A stretch of DNA of 64,000 nt, taken from Vitis vinifera (lineage: Eukaryota > Streptophyta > Magnoliopsida > Vitales > Vitaceae). The notes beneath the pieces are model-generated. The model worked only from the letters and a program-made list of their open reading frames with translations, did not search any database and was not told where the DNA came from. The stretch spans positions 2,140,501-2,204,500 of the forward strand of contig NC_081823.1 in assembly GCF_030704535.1 (NCBI RefSeq), in the 5' to 3' direction. The translations under genes were made by a program, and so were the position numbers. Positions 24,058 to 34,740 of this stretch are shown in pieces (position 1 is the stretch's first letter; the number at the start of each line of letters is the position of its first letter).

Positions 24058-25434
24058 TCATTTTTTATCCAAAAGTTGTTGCAGTTGCTGGACAAAATTA
24101 TCTATGTAATTGCTCATAAAGCCCTGGCCTGTCAAGGTCTTCTTCCACTTAGCATGATTCTTCCTCACTAAACCACCCACCTCACTCTCTTCATCCATCA
24201 CTGATCTGATGGCTCTGCACAAGCTCTCCTTTGAAAACCACCCATTTTGTTCCTTATCAATCTCCACTGCAACTTTTAGCACTTCCGCCAATAGCCTAGT
24301 GTTCAATATTTGGTCAGGGAGTTCCGGTACCAGCACTATTTGGGGGTCACTGGTCAAGGACTCCCACATTGATCCAAAGCCACAGTGGCTCACAAAACAC
24401 CCCACTGATGGGTGGCTCAATATTGACGGCTGCGGCACCCACCCTCCATGAACCACTCCTCTCCCTCCAACCCTCTCTTGGAACCCCTCCGGTAAGGCCT
24501 CTTCAATGGTTGCAGCTCCTGTCGGTGGTTTTAGAGCCACTAGGAATGGCAGGCCTGTTAGCTCTAACCCCAGGAGCAGTTCTTGGAACTGGTCCTTTCC
24601 CGGGAAATTTTGGCTTCCAAATGCACAGAATATTACTGAACCAGGCTTGAACCCACCCAGCCACTGAGCCCACCGGTCCTCTAATGGCGTGGGTAAAGGT
24701 TTGGGCAATACGGGGCCTGTTAGGAGCACTGGTTTTCCATACTGGCTTGCAAGGTAGTCACAGAAGGGTCCTTCGATTTCTTGACATGTTCTTATAGAGA
24801 TGGCATCGCAGCCTTTCATGCCGGTTGTGAGGCGTTGGTACAAGTTGACGCCTTCCCCGAATGGTGCAAACAGGAATTGCACCATCCAAGCTTCATGGGA
24901 GCGGAGCACCACCGTTGGGGAGGGGTAACCAGGCGGGGGCACATCTGTAGTCAGAGTACTGTCTTTGCTAACTTGTCGACCAGGGGGAGGGTGGTGGGCA
25001 ACGGCCGATGCACAAACTGCGCTGTAGTATATCGACTTGATGCCTAGCTTGGAAGCCAAAGCCGGAGCCCAATAGGGAAAATCAAAGAAAAAAAAGTCTG
25101 GCTTCAAGGCACGTAGGGCTGCTTCAACTTGGTCAGAGGTGCGGTCCATGGCGGTGGCGAGAAGGTGATGAGAGAAAAAGGGCACGTCGGAAGCAGTTTC
25201 AGCTCCGGGAGGGAGGCCATCAACATGGGGGATGGTGAGGGGATGGAAAGTGATGAGAGTAGGATGAAGATTCAGGTGCTGTAGCTGGGATTGAGTCTTT
25301 TCGGGCAAAATGAAGGTGATCTTGTGGCCCCTCTCAGCAAGCTCGTTGGAGAGATGGAGGTAAGGAGTCAGATGACCAAAAGCAAACCATGGGTACATGG
25401 CTATCTGAAATTTTGTGTTCCTGGCCATGGCCAT
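24058..25434 (-). CDS. UDP-glycosyltransferase, UGT79 type (copy C, intact)
   Basis: A single-exon 458-aa enzyme, with the same predicted activity class as copy A: transfer of a UDP-sugar to a small-molecule glycoside, probably a flavonoid type, in the cytosol. Catalytic His is H21 in Phe-Gly-His and the paired Asp is D118. The PSPG box covers residues 332-375, starts Trp-Val-Pro-Gln, has His-Cys-Gly-Phe-Gly and ends Asp-Gln. It is very close to copy F over its whole length and shares 3' flank and start context (MAMAR). The start is the first ATG in a GGAAAATGGCC context; no in-frame ATG lies just upstream. A TATA-like box lies about 45 bp upstream, and a Copia element in the same orientation begins 187 bp upstream, which may alter expression. 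Confidence 0.92.
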   Translation of the reverse strand: MAMARNTKFQIAMYPWFAFGHLTPYLHLSNELAERGHKITFILPEKTQSQLQHLNLHPTLITFHPLTIPHVDGLPPGAETASDVPFFSHHLLATAMDRTSDQVEAALRALKPDFFFFDFPYWAPALASKLGIKSIYYSAVCASAVAHHPPPGRQVSKDSTLTTDVPPPGYPSPTVVLRSHEAWMVQFLFAPFGEGVNLYQRLTTGMKGCDAISIRTCQEIEGPFCDYLASQYGKPVLLTGPVLPKPLPTPLEDRWAQWLGGFKPGSVIFCAFGSQNFPGKDQFQELLLGLELTGLPFLVALKPPTGAATIEEALPEGFQERVGGRGVVHGGWVPQPSILSHPSVGCFVSHCGFGSMWESLTSDPQIVLVPELPDQILNTRLLAEVLKVAVEIDKEQNGWFSKESLCRAIRSVMDEESEVGGLVRKNHAKWKKTLTGQGFMSNYIDNFVQQLQQLLDKK

Positions 25435-25475
25435 TTTCCTTCTTCTTGGTTGTTTATGTTTGAAGATTTTGGTTG

Positions 25476-25488
25476 CAACTTATAAAGA
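25476..25488 (-). promoter_or_regulatory. TATA-like box of gene C
   Basis: On the minus strand, CTCTTTATAAGTTGCAACC lies about 45-50 bp before the ATG. The same sequence precedes fragment D (about 41280-41289). A TATATATAAGTTGCAACC version precedes gene F. Conservation across three copies supports a core promoter role, with a short leader. Confidence 0.55.
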
Positions 25489-25620
25489 GGTGCTCGTTTC
25501 CCCTTCCTGATCAGGAGGGTGGAGATAAGTAGATGACAAATCCAATAATGGGGAGCATGTGAAGCAGATAAATCACATGGGGTTGTTCTAAAAGCGCTGC
25601 TTCATTCAGGGTGTGCAATG

Positions 25621-25899
25621 TCTTCAAATTGATGAATGGTAGTTTTTCATTTATACTTTCATTCGTTCATGTACAGAGTATATATAGAGGGTAATCACCA
25701 TTCTAAGAATGGGAAAGGATGATACAAGGAAAGAATAATATAAGGAAATAATAACTAATATCCTAATATCTCAACTTTTCTAATATCTCAATATTCTTAA
25801 TACCTCAATATTCCTAATATCTAAACATTCCTAATATCCCAACATTGAATGACATAAGGAAAGAATGATATAAGGAAATCATTCCTAATATCTCAACAC
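25621..25899 (-). repeat. 3' LTR of the copia element
   Basis: 279 bp. It lies between the element body and gene C, in the same orientation as gene C, so its promoter region faces the gene. Confidence 0.88.
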
Positions 25900-28671
25900 T
25901 CCCCCTCAAGTTGGTGCATAGATGTCACACATGCCCAACTTGTCTAAAAATTTTGAGAATACTTGACTTGAGACAGATTTGGTGAGGATATCGGCCAATT
26001 GATCTTCTGATCGAATCTTAGGCAATTCCACAATCTTATCATCCAACTTTTCTTTAATGAAGAATCTATCCACCTCGACATGTTGTACTGGATTATGAGC
26101 AATGTCACATGTGGCTTTATTGTTACAAAACAATCGGATTGGTTGCCTAGATAGGTAACCTAAATCCTGTAAGAGGAGTCTTAACCATAATGTCTCACAA
26201 AGTCCTAGAGCCATACCTCTAAATTCCGCTTCTGCACTTGAACGAGCGACGACATTCTGTTTCTTACTTTTCCATGTCACAAGATTACCACCTACAAAGG
26301 TAAAGTAACCAGATGTAGATCGCCTATCGTCCACAGCACCAGCCCAATCAGCATCAGTATATACTTCTATACTCTGATGATCAACATTTTTAGCGAACAA
26401 AATTCCCTTCCCAGGAGCATTCTTCAAATACCTCAAAATACGCATAACTGCATTCATATGTTGCTCTCCAGGATTATGCATGTATTGACTCACTACACTT
26501 AATGCATAAGCAAGATCTGGTCTTGTATGGGCTAAGTACATTAATCTCCCCACAAGTCTCTAGTATCTTCCCTTATCGGTTGATACTTGATTAGACTCAA
26601 CATACAATTTCAGACCTTCTTCTATTGATGTATTAACAGGTTAACATCTCGACATTCCAGTCTCCTATAAAAGATCTAAGGCATACTTTATTTGAGACAA
26701 AAAATTTCTTCACTTGATCGAGAAACTTCAATCCCAAGAAAGTATTTTAGAGGACCTAGATCTTTCATTTTGAATTCTCTTGATAGATAATTTTGCAGAG
26801 CTTTTCTTTCTTCAGGATTATTTCCTGTAACTACCATGTCATCCACATATACGATGAGTGTCGTAATCTTACCATGTTGCTTTTTCAAGAACAAAGTGTG
26901 ATCTGAATTACTTTGACGATAGCCAAAAGCTCTCATTGACTTTGTGAACCTTCCAAACCATGCTCTCGGGGATTGCTTCAACCCATACAATGACTTCTTC
27001 AATTTGCACACCTTCTGACACCATGCATCCTAGTGGAAGATCCATATATACTTCTTCAGATAACTTGCCATGCAGAAAGACATTTTTCACATCGAACTGT
27101 TGTAATGACCAATCTAGGTTTGCAGCTAAAGACAGTAATACTCGAACTTTGTTGATCTTAGCTACATGTGCAAATGTCTCTGTGTAGTCAATTCCATAAG
27201 TTTGAGTGTACCCTTTTGCTTTAAATCGTTCAATACTACCATCTGCCTTGTACTTCACAGTATAAATCCAACGACACCCAACTAGCTTCTTTCCTGGTGG
27301 ACATTCTACGAGTTCCCATGTTTCATTCTTCTACAATGATTTCATCTCTTCATTCATGGCTGCTTTCCACCTTGGATCAGCTAAGGCTTCCTGCACACTG
27401 TTAGGAATAGCTACAGTAGATAATTGATTTACAAATGACTTATTTGATTCAGACAAATGATGGTTAGACACATAGTTGCTCATGGGATATTTGACTTTGG
27501 TAGACAATTCAGGTTCATATGTGGGTTTAGAAATACCTTTATTATGACGGTGTGGTAACCGTTTCATGAATGGATCAGGTTCCAAATTAAGATCACCCTC
27601 AACAGACGACGATTGGTTTGGTATTTCAGTGAAGACATCTTCAAACCCAAATTGTTGACCACTCATATTCAACTCACCCGCTTCCTGGTTCACTAGTTTA
27701 GATTGTCCAGATTCCTCATTCTCAGAGATATGATAATCATAATCGAGACTCTGAATTTCCTTATGGTACTCCCCCTGAAGTTCAGACTCAGATGAAAAAT
27801 ACATCGAATCTTCATGAAACACCACATCCATTGTAATAAACATTCGCCGAGTTGGAGGATGGTTGGTCTTGGATTGGTCCTGCCAATTTCGAGTTGATTG
27901 TTGTCGGACTACCATAGCTGAGGTGTCAGGGTTGTCAGATTCTGCTTTCATACTAGCATGACGTACTGCCTCTCGTCGAATCAGTGCATAACATTCTTCC
28001 AAATCGGGAAGAGGATCTTTGCGTAGAATCTCTCCTCGAACTTGCTCAAAATCACCACCCAATCCAGCAAGAAAGATGTGCACCCGTTGTCGTTCAATGG
28101 ATTTCCGATATGCTGCAATGTCCTCAGGGTCTTTCATGACTACCTTATCCCGATGATCCAATTTGCAAAAAATTTCAGTTAACTCTCCATAATATTCAAA
28201 AAGAGACCTGCTGTTTTGTTTGGTAGTGAAGGCTTTTTGATTCAAAGTGAAAACTTGTAATTCATCACTTCCATCATAGAAGGCCTTTGATAATGCACTC
28301 CAAATTTCTTGAGCGGTGGGTAAGCGTAAGTAACGCTTCATAATTTCTGGACTCATGGACATTAACAACCATTTCTTCACCTTTTGATTCTCAGCATACC
28401 ATTTTTCATATCCATCTTTTGACTCTTTTGGTAGATTTGTCTTACCTCGAATGTAGGAAAGTTTTTCCCGTTCGACAATATGCATCTCCACAAGTTGTGA
28501 CCAAACATCATAGTTTGATTTAGTCAAAATAATTCTTGGATTGAAAGTACCTTTAGATTGAAAAACAATAGTATTTTTTTCACTCATTTTTTTTTTCTCT
28601 CGCAAAGGAGGGACAATGGTTAGCCTTACCAACAAAATATCCAGGATTTCAGTTCCATGGCTCTGATACCA

Positions 28672-28949
28672 TCTTCAAATTGATGAATGGTAGTTTTTCA
28701 TTCATACTTTCATTCATTCATGTACAGAGTATATATAGAGGGTAATCACCATTCTAAGAATGGGAAAGGATGATACAAAGAAAGAATAATATAAGGAAAT
28801 AATAACTAATATCATAATATCTCAACTTTCCTAATATCTCAATATTCTTAATATCTCAATATTCCTAATATCTAAACATTCCTAATATCCCAACATTGAA
28901 TGACATAAGGAAAGAATGATATAAGGAAAACATTCCTAATATCTCAACA
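28672..28949 (-). repeat. 5' LTR of the copia element
   Basis: 278 bp, next to the Met-tRNA primer site. It is near-identical to the LTR at 25621-25899. Confidence 0.88.
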
Positions 28950-28954
28950 CAATG

Positions 28955-29897
28955 TTCATATATGTGCGTATTATATATATATATATGCCGTCATGGGGTT
29001 GAAAGAATTGTGTTGTTGTTTGGTTCACGAGAAAGAAAGATCTCTTCTCTTAGCAAGTAATTGAGAATATCTTCTTGTTATTTTTAGCTTTTAATGTGCA
29101 TAACAGATGCTTAATTTTGTGCCCTACAGTGCTACAGAAATAGAAGAATGGTAGTTCTCATTTGTGAATTCATCTAGTGGTAGGCTGGTAGCTGCACTTC
29201 CATTATTGAAAATACTGAATGATGTTGTGATTCCATGTCATGTGAGAGAAAGGGACATTTTGTGTTTAAATAAACACAGCAAAGAAAATGTTTTTATTTA
29301 GGGTAGGTATAGAAAAGAGACCCCTGATTAGGTGGTGTGAGATGCTTATTTTTATTATCATAGTGCTTTATTTGTATGATTGTACTTTCATTAGTTGTTT
29401 GTGGGGCCTTCCACGATAATAACCACCTCTTAATAATAATAATAATAATTTTAAAAGATAAAATATAACATAGAAAAACCCTTCAAATTGTGGTAAAATA
29501 TCACGAACAAAATTTATTCAATTTCAATAAAATAAGGATACAAATAATCAAGTCTTCACTAGTTTCTTCACTTTGAAAACTTATATAAATATATCTTCAT
29601 ACTTGATGTGAAAATCCATTACTCCATGAAACAATGAATAGAAAGAGATTAGGAAGAAATCATACCATATAGATTTCCCCAAAAGATTGATAAAAGAACT
29701 TGTAACTTCACCCATGAGCCTTAAAACATTGCTTAAAAAAAAATCTTAATTTTCTTTCATTTTCTCAAGTAACCCATTCTCCGTTCATATCAAAGCCCTA
29801 ATACTATTTATATTTGGGCTTAAGGAATACCCAAATATAAAATAGTCTAAAACATGGGCTCATGGGCTAGACAAACTTAGCCCAACAATCTTCCCCT
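28955..29897. repeat. Upstream flank repeat of gene C
   Basis: This sequence continues the promoter flank of gene C beyond the Copia insertion. It matches the flank of fragment D (about 41430-42406), and in part that of gene F (47403-47830). Shared landmarks are GTCATGGGGTTGAAAGAATT, CTTCCATTATTGAAAA and the TAATAATAATAAT run. The order is the same in C and D. No gene is seen. Confidence 0.7.
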
Positions 29898-29906
29898 AAC
29901 AAACAA

Positions 29907-30881
29907 AGGAAACTTAGGTTTTGGGCTGTTAATATCTAAATATTTATGAAAACCAAAAACCCATTTTTACCATTTTTAATTTTTCAATATTGAACCCAAA
30001 ATATTTTGGGTTTCATGCACTTTGGGTTGAGCTAGTTTTGAATACCTAATATGCCCTTTCTTCCCTGTCAAGTCAACCTTCACATATTAAAAAAAAAAAA
30101 AAAAAATGAAAAAACATAAAACATTTTGCCTAAAATTTTCCATCTACTCTGCTCCATTTCGAAACCCAAATTCCAAAAAAACCTAACCTCTTCGAGTCTC
30201 TCTCTCCTCCCTACCTTCATCCATGTCTCTCCCGCAACTTCTCACACTTACAACTAGCATGCTTCCTCTCCCAATTTACTAAGTCTCAGCCATTTGCTTC
30301 TTATGACGAGGCCTGCAACCAGGGAGTGGAAGATAGGAAAGGAATTTTGGTGTCGTTTGTCTCCAACAGTTCCTCTCACCTCCTACATTCGGTTCGCCCT
30401 GCACCACAAATGCATATCTGTCTGAATGGTGTGGGTCGAGACGCCGATTCTCATACCCAATATGCTAGTTCTACAGTATGGCTTCGACACCGTTTCGGGA
30501 TCAGGGGAGACGTTGATGCAGTACATAGAGTCAAGGTTCCCTCGGTCGTCGCTGGTGATGAGTCGCAGAGGTGACTGAGATGACTCGACAGTGGAGAGTC
30601 TGCGAATAGAGGTGAAGAAGTTTGGGAGGAGTTATGGTCATCTAGTGAGGTGATGCTGGAGATGGAAGAAAACCATTTTTTTTTCCATGTGTGGAGGTTG
30701 ACCTAGCAGAAAGAGGAGGGTATATTGGACATTAAAAAATAGCTCAACTCAAAGTGCATGAAACCCATATTATTTTTGGGATTAGAATAGTTATATTAAA
30801 AAAAAAAAAAAAAAATAATCAAAAGTTGGGTTTCCAAACTCATAATATTTTGATATTACCCGCCCCAAACACAAGTTTCCC
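29907..30881. mobile_element. Non-autonomous Mutator-like element with 9-bp target duplication
   Basis: The 975-bp element has identical 9-bp direct repeats aacaaacaa at 29898-29906 and 30882-30890. Its ends are long imperfect inverted repeats of about 150 bp (29907-30057 against 30881-30727), starting (A/G)GGAAACTT. Both contain GGGTTTCATGCACTTTG and an A-rich tract. The paralogous flank of fragment D lacks the insertion: the site there reads acaaaacga once (42407-42415). Nine-bp duplications with long terminal inverted repeats are the Mutator hallmark. No transposase is present. The interior (about 30130-30700) is clearly richer in G+C than its surroundings and may be captured gene sequence (Pack-MULE type). 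Confidence 0.85.
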
Positions 30882-31152
30882 AACAAACAACCCTAATTTT
30901 CTTTCCTTTCCTAAATCACCCCTCCTCCCTTCACACCAAAGTCTTGATGCCATTTATATTTGGGCTTAAAGGAAAACCCAAATATGGGCAGGACAAACTT
31001 AGGCCATTAGTTTTTAATCTCATTTGATGGGATAAATCTTATCATATTATTCAATAATGCGAATTTGAAGTTATTATACAAGAATACAAGTATATAATAT
31101 GAGAATATAGACAAATAAATTATAAGTTGTTATATAAGGTTACAAACATACG
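30882..31152. repeat. Upstream flank repeat, continued
   Basis: After the Mutator-like element the C-side flank resumes and matches about 42407-42700 on the D side, until ACAAACATA, where an LTR fragment begins. Confidence 0.6.
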
Positions 31153-31796
31153 TGTAGACCTCAAAATTTATCTAAATTTTATTTTTACGTTGATTTTAAG
31201 CTAAATTTTATCTTTAAATTTTAAATCCCATTACACTTAATTTTTTTACCCATTCATACCCTTTAAATATTAATTTTTGTGATTATTATTTTCTTTGTAT
31301 TTTGTATTTTATATTATATTATATTTAAGTTTAATTATTTTATTTTACTTTTCTTTCTTTTTCTTTTCCATTTCTTTCCTTCATTTTTTCTTTTCTTTTA
31401 TTTTTTCCTTTTTCTCACTTTCCCATACCTACCCCAATCTCCTCCTACCCATACCTCCCACGTCAAAAGGACCCATGCTTCCCCTTTCTCATTGGTTTCC
31501 TCTCTTTTCTTTTTTATTTTTTTCCTTTCTTCTGCTACTTTTTTTTTCTTCCAATTTGTCCCCCATTTGCTCCTTCTCTGCTTCCTCCCTCCACGACTCC
31601 TACACTTCCAGCTTTACCACCTCACCCACACCCTCCACCCAACTTCCAGCAGACTCACCACTCCCACCCTCACGACCCCATTTTTTTCTCTCTTCCTCCA
31701 TTTCTCTCCTTCCTTCCTCCTCACAAACTCTCCACGACCACACCCATTGAAAAAGCACATTGCCACATGTCCCCCTCTTCCATTTCTTTCCTTCAC
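31153..31796 (+). mobile_element. Truncated LTR fragment
   Basis: It starts TGTAGACCTCAAAATTTATC, matching the left edge of the LTR-like remnant at 9594, and has a long pyrimidine-rich stretch (31330-31790). It ends where linker repeat L2 starts. It is an old fossil with no coding part. Open frames inside the pyrimidine tract are low-complexity artefacts. Confidence 0.45.
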
Positions 31797-32450
31797 TGTT
31801 CTAATCAATTTATATTTATATTAAATAAAATAAAACTACACATTATCAAATTTATTAGTGTAAAAAGGTGTGAATCAATTAATTTTTAGAGAAAAAATTA
31901 TTCCAACTGACATGTTTAATTCATACTTAAATAAAAACCCGAATCGACCTTCTAATGTTGAAGAAAAATAAAATCAAATCAATTTTATTTAAGATTGATT
32001 TAGTTTAATTTAAATGATCATAGTGGATGCAAGTTAATTTAAACATTACGTTTATTTTATTTTTAAAATTAATCAAAATCAACTTTGTTTTAAAATATTG
32101 GTTTGATTTAGCTTTTATTGATTAGAGAGATCAAAAAGCCAATCTGCTCCAAGATTTTTGAAACCTAAATCACCTATCTATAGTAGTTGAAAATCAAATC
32201 TATTTAATCAAATCTATTTGATTGATTTTGGATGGATTAGATTAATTTTATTTTTAATTTTTACTTGCACCTTTTCAAAATATTTGAGCGGGTTACTTTA
32301 CATTTTGTTATATATATTTATTTACCAAATATATATAAAATAGGTGGTCTTGAGAGAAGTGATTAGATAGTTCATATTATATTATATTATATTACCTGTA
32401 TATAGATCAATAAAAAGACACTCCATTGCAATAACTATATGTCTTGAAAA
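31797..32450. repeat. Cluster linker repeat, copy L2 (orphan)
   Basis: This is a close copy of L1 (22548-23150), which in module 1 follows pseudogene B. Here no UGT precedes it, only the LTR fragment, so a plus-strand UGT copy has probably been lost. Landmarks are TTCTAATCAATTTATATTTA, AAAACCCGAATCGACCTTCT and GATTTTGGATGGATTAGA. Confidence 0.75.
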
Positions 32451-33427
32451 AAACCTTTTGGGAAATCATGTAATCATACACCAATTATAAAAAATATGAC
32501 ATTTTAAAACATTATTTTTTTCTTTTTAATTTTAGTGTAAAATAGGAAAGTATTGTCTTTTTATGCACTCCAATAGTATTTTCAAATTTGTTTCATAATT
32601 ACTCTCAAAAGTAAAGGACAAATTACACGCTACTTTAATATCATCTATTGACAAATACATGTCATTTATTTTTATTATTTCTCACACATTAATATATCTC
32701 CCTTACCGCTCGTTACATTCCCACTCTTTTTTTTTTTTTTCCTTTTATTTTCCTTTCCTACCACTATAATCCATTGTCACTTATTATAGTTATTATTATT
32801 ATTTTTCCCTTTTCCCTTTATATTTTTTTTAATAAGCTCATGTATTTTCTCATAAAACTTCTTTAATTTTAATTTTTTTTGACTCTCTAATTTCTCCATA
32901 TTTATTGATTTTAATTATTTTTTGACATATTAAACTTAAAATGATAATACATAATAAATAGTTAATATAAAAAATTAAATAAAAACAAAAATATAAAAAT
33001 AAAAATATTCCCACAAATAATATACTTGATGATTTTAAATATTAATTCTAATAATATATTTTATAAATTAAGGTTTAAATTTAAAAATTCTATTTTATTA
33101 TTTAGAAGTTTATGATATAAGATTTTTTTATATTAATACTAAACAAAATATTTATTTATTTTCTAAATTCTATCACATGTAAAAGTAAAATATCTTTGTA
33201 ATACTATTTTATTATTTGCATTATTTTTCTTTTAATTTTCATTTTAAATTTATTATATCAAAATCACAATAAGTGATAGTGCTTTTATTATTTTTCTTAT
33301 GATTTTAATTTGATTGTGGATCTAACTTTTCTTTGGTTAAAATCTTTAATTTTTAATTAAAATAAAATATATTTTTCATAAAAAATTGTATTTAACCTTT
33401 TATATTAATTTCTTAAAACCCATTTCC
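32451..33427. other. AT-rich spacer
   Basis: This is very AT-rich sequence with homopolymer runs. No gene, RNA or clear transposon end is recognised. Confidence 0.5.
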
Positions 33428-34740
33428 TATGTACCTTCGGAAGCTCCTCAACCCGGTCACAAGTCCTTGGCCCTTTGCACAGTAGGGAATGGACATAGTC
33501 GACCCTTTGCCCATTGGAGCAGCACAAAAGAAGTTTTTGTTTGTTGCAACCGACTACTTCAACAAGTGGGTAGAGACAAAAGTCTATGCTAGCTTCAAAG
33601 ACAAAGATGTCTTCAAGTTCGTCTGGAAAAATATCGTATGCCGATTTAGAATTCTACAAGCAATTATTACAAATAATGGGCCCCAGTTTGACAACGCCGT
33701 CTTTCGAACTTTTTGCTCAAAGTTAAATATCAAGAATTTATACTCAACACCCTGCTATTCACAAAGCAACGAACAAACGGAGGTGACAAATAAAACCCAA
33801 TTGAATGTACTAAAGAAAATGTTAGAATGAGCAAAAGGGAAATGGGTGAACGAGTTGCCCAGAGTATTATGGGCCTATCGGACAACATCCAAATAGCCAA
33901 CGGGAACCACTCCATTCGCCCTTGCTTATGGGATGGAAGTCATCATTCCAATCGAAATTGGCATGCCTACTGCTAAAACAATCGTGCAAAATCAAAGGGA
34001 CAATACTCATAAGATAATTGGATTAGGAAGACAAAAAGCGAGGAGATGCAGTTTATCCGGATAGCTTCTTACCGTCAAAGGACAATCATTCAGTACAACA
34101 CAAGGGTACGACCAAGATTTTTTTTAGGCATGATCTTTGGTTCTTAGAAGAGTCTTCGAAAACACAATTGAAATAAGAGCTAGAAAGGTACAAGCTGATT
34201 GGGAAGGACCTTACGTTATAATTAAGGCAGGAGACTCGGGGACATACCATTTCTAAACATTAGACGATGTGCCTTTGCTCCACCCATTGAATGTAACCAA
34301 CTTGAAGCAACACTATCAATAAAAGTTGCTTATGAAAATAATGTAGCAAGAACAAATAGTTAAGGCAAAAACACTTAGAAAAAAAAATGTAGTGACATTG
34401 AAAAAAAAAACTTAAAAGAGCAGTCATTATATTTACACGTCTAAAAGTCAAGGCCACAATTGGCTAAAGAAAAAATAAATAAAAATTAAGCCCACTCGCC
34501 AGGGGAACCACCCTCAACAAAAGTTTCGTCTCCTTGGGCAGGACAACCCAAAAACTCATCTTCATCATCAGAAAGGAAGTTGGGAGTATAATGGGCAATG
34601 TCATGCTTCTTCATACAACATCGATAGCCATAGAAGAATATGTCATCCACCTACTTTTGGTAGTCTGCCTCCAAGTCTTCTTTTTGAGTGGCAAACCCTG
34701 CCCGGAGATTTTGTAGCTCCCATCTTAGCTGGACAACTTC

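Larger units (their letters stand above)
25621..28949 (-). mobile_element. Ty1/copia LTR retrotransposon, short and incomplete
   Basis: The element is 3329 bp and flanked by 5-bp target copies caatg (25616-25620 and 28950-28954). LTRs are 25621-25899 and 28672-28949. On the minus strand they run from TGTTGAGATATTAGG to CAATTTGAAGA. A Met-tRNA primer site (TGGTATCAGAG, 28671-28661) and a purine tract (CTTGAGGGGGAG, near 25900-25912) confirm orientation. Recognisable parts are a UBN2-type gag (about 27700-28600), a copia reverse transcriptase with Tyr-Val-Asp-Asp-Met (about 26690-27360) and RNase H (25906-26553). It is short for the family and broken, with several breaks. The LTRs differ at about 7 positions by eye (~2.5%), so it is perhaps about 1 My old at 1.3e-8 per site per year. 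Confidence 0.9.

Noticed and set aside
31279-31824. 181-codon open frame rich in Phe, Leu, Ser and Pro
   Set aside because: It translates a long pyrimidine tract inside an LTR fragment. Two frames are open for the same compositional reason.
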